From Lachnoanaerobaculum umeaense (GTDB lineage: Bacteria; Bacillota; Clostridia; Lachnospirales; Lachnospiraceae), in the NCBI RefSeq assembly GCF_003589745.1, contig NZ_CP032364.1:2480001-2544000 (forward strand): a DNA stretch of 64,000 bases, written 5' to 3'. How positions within the stretch are numbered: position 1 is the stretch's first letter; every line of letters begins with the position of its first letter. Made by a program: the position numbers and the translations under genes. Of this stretch, positions 47,157 to 56,819 are shown piece after piece. A model generated the notes under the pieces. That model made no database searches. It had not been told where the DNA came from and worked only from the letters and a program-made list of their open reading frames with translations.

Positions 47157-47520
47157 ATACTACCTCACTTTATATTCATTCTCTTTGTCAAGTCCATATA
47201 GTCCTTGCAATATCTTTTCCAAATTTCAGCTGTTTTATAACACTAAGTTTGCCTCTTGTACCAGCCGTTCTATAGCTATTCTTTCCTTACTTTTCCTCAA
47301 TCATCCTAGCAAATCAAACTCCACAAATGTGGTCAGACAATTCCTTTTGTATTAGGCCTTTTTCTCCAAATTCTATTTTGGTGTAAATTTAATACTTTTT
47401 ATATATTCTATATCAAAAACTCAGTATTAGCAAACAGCAAGTATTACCCAAAAATAAATACAACCATGCTTTTAACACGGCTGTATAAAAACTAATATTA
47501 GTATTAAGTTAATAGTAAAT
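47157..47520. other. Intergenic stretch with the end of a possible decayed gene
   Basis: 364 bases. The sugar operon terminator lies at 47458-47486. Just upstream of the alcohol dehydrogenase ribosome site, a minus-strand frame ending at 47165-47167 reads like protein (KTAEIWKRYCKDYMDLTKR), and neighbouring frames have similar short open runs broken by stops. This suggests the tail of a lost gene, but no family is recognised. Confidence 0.3.
47458..47486 (-). terminator. Terminator of the sugar/polyol operon
   Basis: ATACAGCCGTG-type arm pairs with CATGGTTGTAT through a 7-base loop, with T-rich sequence after it on the minus strand, 35 bases past the last stop. Confidence 0.75.
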
Positions 47521-48372
47521 TTACAATGTTTCATACATATATTTCAGTCTATCCATTGCAGGCTTATTTGAATATATTGATAATTCAGGAAGTCTTTTAT
47601 AATTTGGAAGCATTTCCAACATCAGATAATCATCATATCCTATTTTCTTTAGAGATTTAATAACTTCAAAAAAGTCTACATCCCCTGCAAATATATCCAC
47701 AAATGCCCCCAATCCACTTTGTTCTACTCTATAATCACTTATGTGGATCTTTTTAATATGTCTGCCTAATATTTCTATATAATCACTTGGATCACCTATG
47801 TACATAATATTTCCAACATCAAAATAGGAACCTACATATTCAGAGTTTATATCATCCAAAAATTTTCTTATTTCTAGTGGAGACAGCAAAAACTTATTCC
47901 ATACATTCTCTATACCTATAGATACTTTATACTCTCTTGCTACTTTTTCCAATTTGAAAAATAATTCATACGCTCTATCATATGCTACATTATATGCTAC
48001 TTTTTCAGGATTTTTAGCAAAACTACAATGAGTATATCCGGGAATTACTAAAATAGTATCAGCACCAAGTATACTTGCAAACTCTAATTGTCTTTCTATA
48101 ATATCTACAGCTTTTTTTCTAATACTTAAATCATTGGAAACAGGATTATTATCCCACAAAGACCAAACGCCAACGCTCGGTATCTCCAGACCATTTGCAT
48201 TTGCCATTTTTTTGATTTCTAACACTTCGCCTTCTCTCATACTTGGATTTAGATAACCTTCCTCGCTGAGTACCGGTTCAACACCATCATATTTCATCAG
48301 GCTTACATTAGAAAAAATATCCTTTAAATCTATGTTTTCAGAAAAAGAGAACATACTATATCCTAATTTCAT
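47521..48372 (-). CDS. Sugar phosphate isomerase/epimerase family protein (TIM barrel)
   Basis: 283 residues of the xylose-isomerase-like TIM-barrel group (IolE/IolI/AP-endonuclease-2 superfamily). Metal ligands are suggested by IGIENVWNKF (Glu), SYFDVGNIMY (Asp), KIHISDYR (His) and LMLEMLPN (Glu). Its ATG overlaps the oxidoreductase stop. Likely isomerises or epimerises the keto-intermediate made by the oxidoreductase; the exact sugar is unknown. Last gene of the operon. Confidence 0.82.
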   Translation of the reverse strand: MKLGYSMFSFSENIDLKDIFSNVSLMKYDGVEPVLSEEGYLNPSMREGEVLEIKKMANANGLEIPSVGVWSLWDNNPVSNDLSIRKKAVDIIERQLEFASILGADTILVIPGYTHCSFAKNPEKVAYNVAYDRAYELFFKLEKVAREYKVSIGIENVWNKFLLSPLEIRKFLDDINSEYVGSYFDVGNIMYIGDPSDYIEILGRHIKKIHISDYRVEQSGLGAFVDIFAGDVDFFEVIKSLKKIGYDDYLMLEMLPNYKRLPELSIYSNKPAMDRLKYMYETL

Positions 48373-49379
48373 ATACCAGCTCCAAGTGTGACTATTCTAC
48401 CCATTTCTAAAGACTCCTTTATAGCCTCCATAACTTGCATTGTATTTTTAATACTCTTTAAACTTACTATTTCTGAATCTCTATTCTCATTAATACATTC
48501 TACAAAATGCTTTAACTCTGATTTATATGCGTCAACACCATATGTGACGATTTCTTCTATACCGTTCTTACTATAAACACTAGCACGCCTTACTGCACTT
48601 TCTCTATTTTCAAGATTTTTACCGGCTTTCATCTCATATTCGTAACTGGCATCATCTCCAACCATACATAGTTTCATAGTAAATGGATAATTTTCACTCA
48701 TGCTTATTATTCCATGGATACTCGCAATTACATTTCCGTTAAAAGTCATACTTGTATTAACAAAATTCCAAGCATCATTTTCGTCCTTAATACCATTTGC
48801 ATATACAGTGACAGGTTTTCCAAATAAATACACCAGAAAATCTATATCATGTAAATGCAAATCAAATAATCCACCTCCACTTTTACTGGCTTTTTTATAC
48901 CATGAGCTCCAACTTGGTGGTTCAGACAGTCTATCAGCTTCTATATACCTTAATTTACCTAGACGACCTGTTTCATATATATTCTTAGCGTTTACATATT
49001 CTTCCCAAAATCTTAATACTTGACCTAAATACAGTTTTGTATTATTTTTTTCCAGTACCTGAAATATATTCTCTAATGAATTTATACTTAGAGTTATTGG
49101 CTTTTCACATATTATATACCTTACGTGTTCACTTGCTTTTATAATATACTCTTCATGCAAAAATGTCGGAAGGCATATATCCACAAAATCTATAGTTTCT
49201 GAATTAAAATTATCTAATAAATCTTCACTGTAAAGACAATTATATTCCTTGGCAAACTTTTCCCCTTTTTCCTTATCCTTATCTACAATACTGACAAGCT
49301 CAACTTCATCCATACTATTATATATGGATGCATGAGTTTGTCCCATAAACCCTGCACCGATAATTAATACCCTTAACAT
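48369..49379 (-). CDS. Gfo/Idh/MocA family NAD(P)-dependent oxidoreductase
   Basis: 336 residues. N-terminal Rossmann loop VLIIGAGFMGQTHASIY, followed by CEKPITLS, the usual catalytic lysine block (EKP). The C-terminal domain has GGGLFDLHLHDIDFLVYLFG, where His and Asp resemble the inositol dehydrogenase active site. It overlaps both neighbours (permease by 7 bases, isomerase by 4). Probably oxidises a cyclitol or sugar taken up by the adjacent transporter. Confidence 0.88.
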   Translation of the reverse strand: MLRVLIIGAGFMGQTHASIYNSMDEVELVSIVDKDKEKGEKFAKEYNCLYSEDLLDNFNSETIDFVDICLPTFLHEEYIIKASEHVRYIICEKPITLSINSLENIFQVLEKNNTKLYLGQVLRFWEEYVNAKNIYETGRLGKLRYIEADRLSEPPSWSSWYKKASKSGGGLFDLHLHDIDFLVYLFGKPVTVYANGIKDENDAWNFVNTSMTFNGNVIASIHGIISMSENYPFTMKLCMVGDDASYEYEMKAGKNLENRESAVRRASVYSKNGIEEIVTYGVDAYKSELKHFVECINENRDSEIVSLKSIKNTMQVMEAIKESLEMGRIVTLGAGI

Positions 49380-50323
49380 TTTCTTCCTCTTATACTCGCT
49401 ACATTACTAAAAACCACTGCTGCTGCAATAATAATGCCTGTTATAATTGTTTGTATATAAGTTTCTACCTGTAAAATATTCATAGCATTACTTATAACTC
49501 CCATCAAAATACATCCTAAAAAAGCACCTGCTATGCTTCCCTTTCCACCTTCAAATGTAACTCCACCTATAATCGCTGCAGTCAACGCACTTGTTTCGTA
49601 ACCCAAACCTGCATTTGCTGTTACAGAATCTATTCGGGCTGAAAAAACTATAGCTGCCACAGAGCAGAATATTCCTGATAGTGAATATATCAGTATCTTG
49701 TACTTGTCTATTTCTATTCCACATAAATAGGCATTTTTCTCATTTCCACCAATGGCCATAAGCCGCTTTCCAACAATAGTTTTATTCATTAGAATATAAG
49801 CTAAAATAATCATAAGAATCAGCACTATAAGCATTGCGGGAAAAACTCCAAAAAATTTTGTTTTGCTTAAAACATCAAACACACCTGAAAAACTCATTAT
49901 TCTTCCCTTAGATATTGTAAGGGATAGACCATAAAATATTTGACTTGTTCCTAAAGTTATTATGAGTGGAATACATTTTGATTTTGCTATTATAAATCCA
50001 TTTAATAATCCACAAATCAAGCCTGTAATGATGCCACCAAATATCACTATAATAATATTCTGTCCCATTGCTAATAATGCAGCCATTACAACTGACGAAA
50101 GTGCCATTATATTTCCAAGAGAGAGATCTATTCCACCACTTATAAGCAACATGCTCATAGCCATAGTAAGTACACCTATTACAGATATTTGACCCAAAAT
50201 AGTAACTATATTCTTTATAGTTATAAATTTAGGATTTATAACTGTAACACAAGCTATTATTGCAAATATCACAAATAGCAAAAGTATCCTTTGATCTTTA
50301 AGTATAATCTTATTCTCTTTCAT
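49373..50323 (-). CDS. Ribose-type ABC transporter permease
   Basis: 316 residues with about eight to ten membrane helices, RbsC/XylH/AraH group. Signature blocks are GGIDLSLGNIMALSSVVMA, GLLNGFIIAKSKCIPLIITLG and SALTAAIIGGVTFEGGKGSIAG. Forms the membrane channel with the ATPase encoded just upstream (2-base gap). AGGAG precedes ATG. Confidence 0.9.
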   Translation of the reverse strand: MKENKIILKDQRILLLFVIFAIIACVTVINPKFITIKNIVTILGQISVIGVLTMAMSMLLISGGIDLSLGNIMALSSVVMAALLAMGQNIIIVIFGGIITGLICGLLNGFIIAKSKCIPLIITLGTSQIFYGLSLTISKGRIMSFSGVFDVLSKTKFFGVFPAMLIVLILMIILAYILMNKTIVGKRLMAIGGNEKNAYLCGIEIDKYKILIYSLSGIFCSVAAIVFSARIDSVTANAGLGYETSALTAAIIGGVTFEGGKGSIAGAFLGCILMGVISNAMNILQVETYIQTIITGIIIAAAVVFSNVASIRGRKC

Positions 50324-50325
50324 AA

Positions 50326-51825
50326 TTAATTTACTCCTAAAGCTTTTTCTATGATATTTTCTTCATTTATCTCATCACCTATCAGCTCTGTTTCTATTTT
50401 ATGGTCTCTGATAACTAATACTCTATCACTCATAGAAATAAGCTCCGGCATATCTGAACTTATCATTATTATACTTTTTCCCTCTTTACAAAGTTTTGAC
50501 ATCTGGCTGTAAAACTCCGACTTGGCACCAATATCTATACCTCTCGTTGGTTCATCAAAAATATAAATATTTTGGTCCATCAATAGCCATTTAGCTAATA
50601 CCACTTTTTGCTGGTTTCCACCTGATAAATATATAACTTCTGTATTTACACCTGGAACTTTTATATGCAAGTTATTTACCAAAGGAGAAATAGCCTCTTT
50701 TTGTTTCTTTACATTATTAAATATCCCTTTAAATATTTTACCTATAGCTACCAAACTGATATTATCCAGAACGCTTGCCCTCAAACCAAGTCCAAGTGCC
50801 TGTCTGTCTTCTGTTATATGTGCAAATCCCTCTTTTATACTATCCTTAGGCGATTTTATTTTCACCAAACTACCATTAACATAGACTTCACCACTATAAA
50901 AACTGTCCGCTCCGGTTATTGCTCTAACTATCTCCGTCCTACCGGAACCAACCATTCCGGAGAATCCAAGTATTTCACCTCTTTTTAAAGAAAAACTTAT
51001 AGGTTCAAACTCTTCATATATCTTTAAATCTTTTACTTCAAGTACTACATCACCTATCTGATTTTTCTCTCTAGTATAAAAACTGTCTATAGATCTTCCT
51101 ACCATATCTTTAGTGATTACTCTTAAGTCTATGTTTTTACTCGAATTTTCATAAGTACTAATTGATTTGCCATCTCTTATAACACTTATCCTATCCGCTA
51201 TTTCTCTAACTTCCTCCAGAAAATGAGAAATATATATTATACCAACACCTTTATCAGATATTCTCTTAACCAAGTTTAATACTTTTTTTGCATCTTTAAT
51301 ATTAAACATCGAAGTAGGTTCGTCCATAATAAGTATTTTAGGATTAGTTACAAGAGCTTTTAATATTTTTACAAACTGTTTATCTGCCACCGATATATCA
51401 GCAACCTTATCTAAAGGATTTAAGTTTATTCCTAAATCTCTTATAAACTCGGATGTCTTATTTATAGCCGCCCTACTATCATAAAAAATAACGTTTTTCT
51501 TTATCTCATTTCCTATAAATATATTTTCAGCTATAGACATATTCTGTACCAAATCATTCTCTTGATAGATTATACTTATGCCTAGACTTTTAGACAAATT
51601 AGGATTTAGCTTTGTATAATTTTCTCCCAGAATATTTATATCTCCACTATCAGGAATATATGCTCCTGATAGTATTTTCATAAAAGTTGATTTACCTGCA
51701 CCGTTCTCTCCAACCAGACAATGTATCTCTCCCTTTATAAGATTAAAATTAATATCTGATAAAGCATATATTCCTGAAAAGCTCTTTTTTAATTCCTTGA
51801 TTTCCAATAACTTTTCATCACTCAT
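50326..51825 (-). CDS. Ribose-type ABC transporter ATP-binding protein (double ABC domain)
   Basis: About 499 residues with two nucleotide-binding halves, RbsA/MglA type. The first half has a full Walker A (VGENGAGKSTFMK) and MDEPTS but a degenerate signature (ISVADKQFVK). The second has a degenerate Walker A (GMVGSGRTEIV) with a full signature (LSGGNQQKVVLAK) and FDEPTRGIDIG. ATG 51825 has GGAAAG four bases before; the ATG four codons earlier overlaps the binding protein stop and has no site. Confidence 0.9.
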   Translation of the reverse strand: MSDEKLLEIKELKKSFSGIYALSDINFNLIKGEIHCLVGENGAGKSTFMKILSGAYIPDSGDINILGENYTKLNPNLSKSLGISIIYQENDLVQNMSIAENIFIGNEIKKNVIFYDSRAAINKTSEFIRDLGINLNPLDKVADISVADKQFVKILKALVTNPKILIMDEPTSMFNIKDAKKVLNLVKRISDKGVGIIYISHFLEEVREIADRISVIRDGKSISTYENSSKNIDLRVITKDMVGRSIDSFYTREKNQIGDVVLEVKDLKIYEEFEPISFSLKRGEILGFSGMVGSGRTEIVRAITGADSFYSGEVYVNGSLVKIKSPKDSIKEGFAHITEDRQALGLGLRASVLDNISLVAIGKIFKGIFNNVKKQKEAISPLVNNLHIKVPGVNTEVIYLSGGNQQKVVLAKWLLMDQNIYIFDEPTRGIDIGAKSEFYSQMSKLCKEGKSIIMISSDMPELISMSDRVLVIRDHKIETELIGDEINEENIIEKALGVN

Positions 51826-51836
51826 TATTCTTTCCA

Positions 51837-52865
51837 TTACTTAGTATATACATAATTATATGCGGCATCATAATCATCCCATGCTATAAAATCATCTAAT
51901 TTATCCGCACTGACCGGTATTATTGGAAGAGCTTTAAATTTCTCTACTTCCTTATTTAAAACGACACTGTCATAAAGATTCTGGAATGTTGTTATACCTT
52001 GTATACTTACCGGAGCTGTCATATTTGCACTTTCTATACCATCCTGCAGCATTTTGTAATCATCCGGTGATCCACCTGTTGATACTATAGGAATATTATC
52101 TAAACCGGCATCCTTTACTGCCTTATAACATCCCTGAGCCATCAGTCCATTATTTGCAAATATATAATCAAATTCTTTACCTGATGATATTAAGTCTGTA
52201 GTAATATTATATGCCTTTTCTGTTTGCCAATCTCCATGTAAGGTAGAAACCACACTTACCTTATCGCCAAATTCTTTTAACGCTCTATCTACACCTTCCT
52301 GATACTTTTCATACACTCCTGCACCCTCTTGTCCTGCACAGAAGAATACTTTTGCATTAGGTTTTGTCTCTGCAATATACTTTATAGCCGCATATCCTAT
52401 ATCATCATATTTGCAGGCTATACTTGCAATGTAGTCACCTGAATCATTATTCATCTCAAAGTTTTCCACCGTTACAGGTATTCCTGCTTCATTCGCCATT
52501 TTTACCAATGTACTTCCTTGTTCCGTGGATATAGGAAATATAGAAATACCATCTACACCCTGCTGTATTAATGACTCCATCGCTGCAACCGACTCTTCCA
52601 AACTATTTTGTGAGTCAAGAATTACCGTTTTCACCTTTACATCTTGTTTTGTAGCCGCATATTCAAAAGCCTTGGCAGAATATTCATTCCATATATCCTT
52701 CATATCATAAGCAATATATCCGAAAGTATATTCATCTTTTGTTTCAGCCTTCTCTGTAGCTTGTTGCTTGTCATCTCCTACATTACCACTATCTTTAGCA
52801 CATGCAGCTAAACCAATACCTAATACCATACAACCAAGTGCAACCAATAATTTACTTTTTCTCAT
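51837..52865 (-). CDS. Sugar-binding lipoprotein of the ribose-type ABC transporter
   Basis: 342 residues. Lipoprotein signal with lipobox LAAC at about residue 22, then a periplasmic-binding-protein type 1 fold (TFGYIAYDMKDIWNEY, GVDGISIFPISTEQGSTLVKMANEAGIPVTVEN, IFANNGLMAQGCYKAVKDAG, IPIVSTGGSP). Captures the sugar outside the membrane. Strong AGGAGGG site. Confidence 0.9.
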   Translation of the reverse strand: MRKSKLLVALGCMVLGIGLAACAKDSGNVGDDKQQATEKAETKDEYTFGYIAYDMKDIWNEYSAKAFEYAATKQDVKVKTVILDSQNSLEESVAAMESLIQQGVDGISIFPISTEQGSTLVKMANEAGIPVTVENFEMNNDSGDYIASIACKYDDIGYAAIKYIAETKPNAKVFFCAGQEGAGVYEKYQEGVDRALKEFGDKVSVVSTLHGDWQTEKAYNITTDLISSGKEFDYIFANNGLMAQGCYKAVKDAGLDNIPIVSTGGSPDDYKMLQDGIESANMTAPVSIQGITTFQNLYDSVVLNKEVEKFKALPIIPVSADKLDDFIAWDDYDAAYNYVYTK

Positions 52866-52874
52866 ATTTCCCTC

Positions 52875-53684
52875 CTAAAATGAAAAACCTTTTTTCTTTA
52901 AATAAGCTGCTGAATCTATAACAGCCTTAGTTACATCCTCTATGTCCTTTACACCTTTTTCTGTAAACTCTATCTCTATGCTGAAAGGACAATTATTATT
53001 TTCCAGCCCTAACTTCTTAAATATTATATCAAAGTCTATATTCCCTTTTCCTAATGCCGGAAAATTCCACTCATTATTCTTTCCTGCCTTATCCTTAAGG
53101 TGCATATATAATACATCCTTTATACAAGAATCTATATCGACTTCCGGCCTTACATTACTGTAAAAAATAACATTTGCAGTATCATAATTAATACCTACAT
53201 ACTTGCTATCCACTTTATCTATTATGTCTTTTAACACTCTGGCATTTGAATGCTCTCCATGAGTTTCCAGTACAAGTTTTACATCTTCTAACTCTAATAT
53301 TTCTATTAGTTCTTTTATATTTTTTATTAAATCTGCATCTTCACACTCTTTATCTTTCAAATGTGCCTCACCTACAGAGGATACTATGTATTTAGCTCCA
53401 AAAAATTTAGCAAGATGTATATTACATATAAAATCTTTCAACCTGTCCTCATCCAAAAGATTAGAATGTCCACTAAATCCTACACATTCCAGATTTAATC
53501 TATGCATTAAGTCCTTTATGCTTTGTAGATATTCAAAACTCATATCTTTATATACATGTTCCGTCCATCCCTTAGTTGCCGTCAGTTCTATATATTTAAA
53601 TCCTGATTTTTTTATTTCATAAAGTGTTTCCTCTATACCAAAACCATGATATGTGTTTGTATTTACAGCTATAATTCTTTCCAT
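52875..53684 (-). CDS. Sugar phosphate isomerase/epimerase family protein (TIM barrel), second
   Basis: 269 residues of the same superfamily as the last gene of the operon but clearly different in sequence. Candidate metal ligands are LVLETHGEH (Glu and His), GINYDTANVIFY (Asp), LYMHLKDKAG (His) and FSIEIEFTE (Glu). First gene after the regulator and just before the binding protein. Two such enzymes in one operon fit an inositol-like or rare-sugar route with two successive isomerase steps. Confidence 0.82.
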   Translation of the reverse strand: MERIIAVNTNTYHGFGIEETLYEIKKSGFKYIELTATKGWTEHVYKDMSFEYLQSIKDLMHRLNLECVGFSGHSNLLDEDRLKDFICNIHLAKFFGAKYIVSSVGEAHLKDKECEDADLIKNIKELIEILELEDVKLVLETHGEHSNARVLKDIIDKVDSKYVGINYDTANVIFYSNVRPEVDIDSCIKDVLYMHLKDKAGKNNEWNFPALGKGNIDFDIIFKKLGLENNNCPFSIEIEFTEKGVKDIEDVTKAVIDSAAYLKKKGFSF

Positions 53685-53696
53685 ACGCTCTTTTTC

Positions 53697-54878
53697 CTAA
53701 CTCAAAAACAAATCTCCCTCTGCATTCCTGCTAAAATCAAAATGCTTATCAATATAATACTTTGCGGCTCCTATAAATATTGCCGAATCTTTCAGTTTTG
53801 TATACTTTATGTTTATATTCTTACAAAACTGTGTAAACCCATTAATTTTTATATTTGTCTGTATCCTACTCAAATACTTCTCTCCCAGTTTCCTACCAAT
53901 TCCTCCTATTACAATTATTTCCGGATTTAAAATCACAATAATTTTCCCTAAAGCATCACTCAACTCATCTGCTAATTCATATATTAAAGCATCTGCTTTT
54001 TCATTCCCCTTAGACGACAGCTCTTCAAGATCCCTAAACAAGAAATCAATATCAAAATCTTTATCTATAAGACCATACTCAATAGCTCTATTTCTAAGAG
54101 ATAACTCTCCTATATAATTTTCTAAGCACCCCCTATTCCCACAACTGCATAGTGCTCCGTCCTTTTTAATTGACATATGCCCCAACTGCATAGCTAATCC
54201 CGTAGTTCCTCTAAGTATTTTTGAATCATGTATAAAACTTGCTCCTACACCTTCATTTATATTTATATATGCATAGTTTGCACTCTCCACACAGCCAAAA
54301 GTATTTTCTGCATATGCTAAACTCGTAGTATCATTAAAAAAGGCTAGTCCATATTGTTGTGGAATATTATCTCTTAAATCATCTATAAATGTATCATTCT
54401 TTTCCATATCCAGAACCATAGTGATTATATTCCTATTAGTATTATCTATTATTGCCGGTAATACTATACATACACCTAATATTTCTGATGAGTACTTGTT
54501 CAAACTTTCTTTTATAATATCCGATAAATACTTTACATATATTTTCCCTTTATATGCATAGTTATAGTTTTCTCGCACCTCATACGACAGCGTTACCAAA
54601 TCTATTTCTACACTTTTTTTCATTATATTAACTACTAATATAAATCTATCTTTGTTTACCACTAGTCCATTAGGTCTACGTCCTTGCATTCCACTCTCTA
54701 CTGTACCAATGTCTACAAGCATTTTTTCATTTATCAATTCATCTACCAACAATGATACAGTCGATTTACTAAGTTTGGTTTTACTTGCAAGTCTTGCTCT
54801 AGATATTCCCTCATTGTTAGATATTATATTGTATAAATTCTTCTTGTTTTTATTCTTTATAACTTGTTGATGTGTCAT
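53697..54878 (-). CDS. ROK family transcriptional regulator of the sugar operon
   Basis: 393 residues. N-terminal winged helix-turn-helix (ISRARLASKTKLSKSTVSLLVDELI), then a ROK domain with the sugar-binding ININEGVGASF, the LQLGHM histidine block, and the zinc motif CSCGNRGCLENYIG. XylR/NagC-type members repress in the absence of sugar. It is the first gene of the operon, so it likely controls itself; a matching operator lies upstream. GGGGGAG precedes ATG. Confidence 0.92.
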   Translation of the reverse strand: MTHQQVIKNKNKKNLYNIISNNEGISRARLASKTKLSKSTVSLLVDELINEKMLVDIGTVESGMQGRRPNGLVVNKDRFILVVNIMKKSVEIDLVTLSYEVRENYNYAYKGKIYVKYLSDIIKESLNKYSSEILGVCIVLPAIIDNTNRNIITMVLDMEKNDTFIDDLRDNIPQQYGLAFFNDTTSLAYAENTFGCVESANYAYININEGVGASFIHDSKILRGTTGLAMQLGHMSIKKDGALCSCGNRGCLENYIGELSLRNRAIEYGLIDKDFDIDFLFRDLEELSSKGNEKADALIYELADELSDALGKIIVILNPEIIVIGGIGRKLGEKYLSRIQTNIKINGFTQFCKNINIKYTKLKDSAIFIGAAKYYIDKHFDFSRNAEGDLFLS

Positions 54879-54902
54879 TACTCCCCCTATAATTCACGGT
54901 GG

Positions 54903-54931
54903 ATTTAGTTCGTTCGCCGTACTTATTAAAT
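54903..54931 (-). promoter_or_regulatory. Candidate ROK operator upstream of the sugar operon
   Basis: A 29-bp imperfect inverted repeat with ATTTA arms (8 of 12 paired), containing the ACTAAAT/ATTTAGT core common to NagC/XylR sites. It begins 3 bases past the -10 box and so covers the start point. Confidence 0.5.
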
Positions 54932-54933
54932 GT

Positions 54934-54962
54934 AGTATATTATATATTTTTCTGTATTTCAA
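54934..54962 (-). promoter_or_regulatory. Promoter of the ROK-regulated sugar operon
   Basis: TTGAAA (54957-54962) and TATACT (54934-54939) with a 17-base spacer, on the minus strand. Confidence 0.65.
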
Positions 54963-55142
54963 TATACTTTGTTTATAAATTGTATCTTTGGTTGAATATA
55001 TGAGTTTTATTATATTATATTACATATTGTTCTTTTATAATTTATTTATTTTGTGAATCTTTAATATATTTTAAATAGATATTTTTATATATTATGTTCT
55101 AATTATTCCAATTGAGATATTACATTAATAATTTTATAAAAA

Positions 55143-55167
55143 GGACGAGCCAAATTCCAGCTCGTCC
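55143..55167 (-). terminator. Terminator of the nucleoside transporter operon
   Basis: Perfect 8-bp arms GGACGAGC / GCTCGTCC with a 9-base loop, then five T on the minus strand, 70 bases past the deaminase stop. The rest of the 358-base gap from 54879 holds the sugar operon promoter and AT-rich DNA only. Confidence 0.85.
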
Positions 55168-55236
55168 AAACAAATGAAAAATAGAAATGTGATAAATACA
55201 TCATCCCACAAATACTTTTCTATTTTCTACAATTTT

Positions 55237-55719
55237 CTAATCCCAATATCCCTCATGTACCTTTGCTGCTTCTTCCTCAACATCCGAAATTGGACCTATA
55301 ACTTCAATCTTCTTTTGACCTGCTGCAAGTATTTTTCTACATGGCATATCAAAAGTTGGGTTTTTCTCATTACTACCTGTGAGTTCTAAAAGCTTTCTTT
55401 CAGTCATCCCAAATACTACTCTTCCTATATTTGCCCAGTATATTGCACCGGTACACATAGAGCATGGTTCAGCAGTCGTATACAAAGTGCATTTCCAAAG
55501 AAAATCCTTACTATATAAATGAGACGCTTTAGCAGCCAATGTTGTTTCGGCATGTCCCGTACATATTCCTTCAGTAATTTCTACATTCTCCTGCTCTAAA
55601 AGAATATTTCCTTGCTCATCAACCAATATAGCTCCAAACGGCGTATTTCCATTTTTTCTTGCATTTTTTGAAACCTCAATACATCTTCTCAAGTAATATT
55701 CGTGCTTTTGATACTCCAT
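55237..55719 (-). CDS. Nucleoside/base deaminase (guanine deaminase-like)
   Basis: 160-residue cytidine-deaminase-fold enzyme with zinc site GHAETTLAA (His, catalytic Glu) and TAEPCSMCTGAI (two Cys). Length and the GAIYWANIGRVVFG motif fit GuaD of B. subtilis and TadA-like proteins. Its place at the end of a BMP-type nucleoside transporter operon favours guanine deaminase (guanine to xanthine) over tRNA editing. AAAGGGG precedes ATG. Confidence 0.85.
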   Translation of the reverse strand: MEYQKHEYYLRRCIEVSKNARKNGNTPFGAILVDEQGNILLEQENVEITEGICTGHAETTLAAKASHLYSKDFLWKCTLYTTAEPCSMCTGAIYWANIGRVVFGMTERKLLELTGSNEKNPTFDMPCRKILAAGQKKIEVIGPISDVEEEAAKVHEGYWD

Positions 55720-55735
55720 ATTTTCCCCTTTATTA

Positions 55736-56788
55736 TTACTTCATAAATTTATCAGCTTTCATCTGTTCAATATATTCATTGTACAGGCTTTGCTTTTCAG
55801 CCGGAACCAAATCACTAAGTTTTCCTACTGATAAAACACCATTTTGTAAATCACCATACAATACTTCACCTCCAAATTTTCCTTCTTCAATGGCCTTAAA
55901 GCTTAATTCTATAAGTGAAGAATTATCTGTGATCTGTGATCCTATCACACATTCATTTTGACCTAAAATATCAGCCGGTTGTCCTATGTCATATACTTCA
56001 ACTTTGCCTTTTGCTGAATTATGTTCATCAATAGCCTGTCTTGCACCTGAGTCAACTGCTGAAGCATCTCCGAAAAATACATCTGCATTCTGCTCCATCA
56101 TTGCATTTGCAAATTCTATTCCTTTTGAAGAATCATCAAAGGAGTTTGCATAAACGGCATCCAAAACATTGATACTCTTTCCATCTTTTTCGGCAACATA
56201 CTTTGCTGCTTCCGCATATCCTTTATACTTTGCCACAGTTGTTGTCAGCTCCATCCCACCTATAAACGCTATGTTGCCTGTTTCAGACATAAGTCCTGCC
56301 AATGCACCTGCTATCCAACCAATTTGTTGTGCATTAGGAAGAAGTGATGTTACATTTTTATTGGTTGCTTTTTCAGGCACATCTGTGTCTCCGTTTAATA
56401 TGGCAAAAGCAATGTCGGGATATTCATTAGCCACCTGTAACACAGCATCTGTATATTCACCACCCGGAGCATATATTAAATTAAATCCGGCATTACAGTA
56501 TGCAACCATTGCATCATAATATCCATCTTGTGACAAATTATCTGTATACTCCATTGTCCAATCTGAATTTTTTTCACAAGCTGAAACCAACTCACTGTAA
56601 CATGCGGTACCCCATCCTCCATCATTAATGCTACAGTTTAAAATAAATGCCACCTTATATTTCCCACTTTTTTGTGTATCACTTGTAGTAACACTCTCGT
56701 TTGTCTTTGCACCTCCTCCACATGCACCAAGAGTAAATATCATAGTTGCAGCCATTAACATAGATATTACCTTCTTAAATTTCATCAT
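55736..56788 (-). CDS. BMP family (PnrA-like) substrate-binding lipoprotein
   Basis: 350 residues. Signal with lipobox LGAC near residue 23, a short Gly/Ser/Thr linker, then the BMP fold (KVAFILNCSINDGGWGTACY, YAPGGEYTDAVLQVA, QQIGWIAGALAGLMSETGNIAFIGG). PnrA-type proteins bind purine nucleosides. A strong AAAGGAGG site suits its need for excess over the membrane parts. Placed after the permeases. Confidence 0.9.
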   Translation of the reverse strand: MMKFKKVISMLMAATMIFTLGACGGGAKTNESVTTSDTQKSGKYKVAFILNCSINDGGWGTACYSELVSACEKNSDWTMEYTDNLSQDGYYDAMVAYCNAGFNLIYAPGGEYTDAVLQVANEYPDIAFAILNGDTDVPEKATNKNVTSLLPNAQQIGWIAGALAGLMSETGNIAFIGGMELTTTVAKYKGYAEAAKYVAEKDGKSINVLDAVYANSFDDSSKGIEFANAMMEQNADVFFGDASAVDSGARQAIDEHNSAKGKVEVYDIGQPADILGQNECVIGSQITDNSSLIELSFKAIEEGKFGGEVLYGDLQNGVLSVGKLSDLVPAEKQSLYNEYIEQMKADKFMK

Positions 56789-56819
56789 AAAAACATCCTC
56801 CTTTAAAATAATTTATTGT

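Noticed and set aside
54903..54931. CRISPR-like or phage operator repeat
   Set aside because: It is a single imperfect inverted repeat next to a promoter and ROK gene, better explained as a ROK operator.
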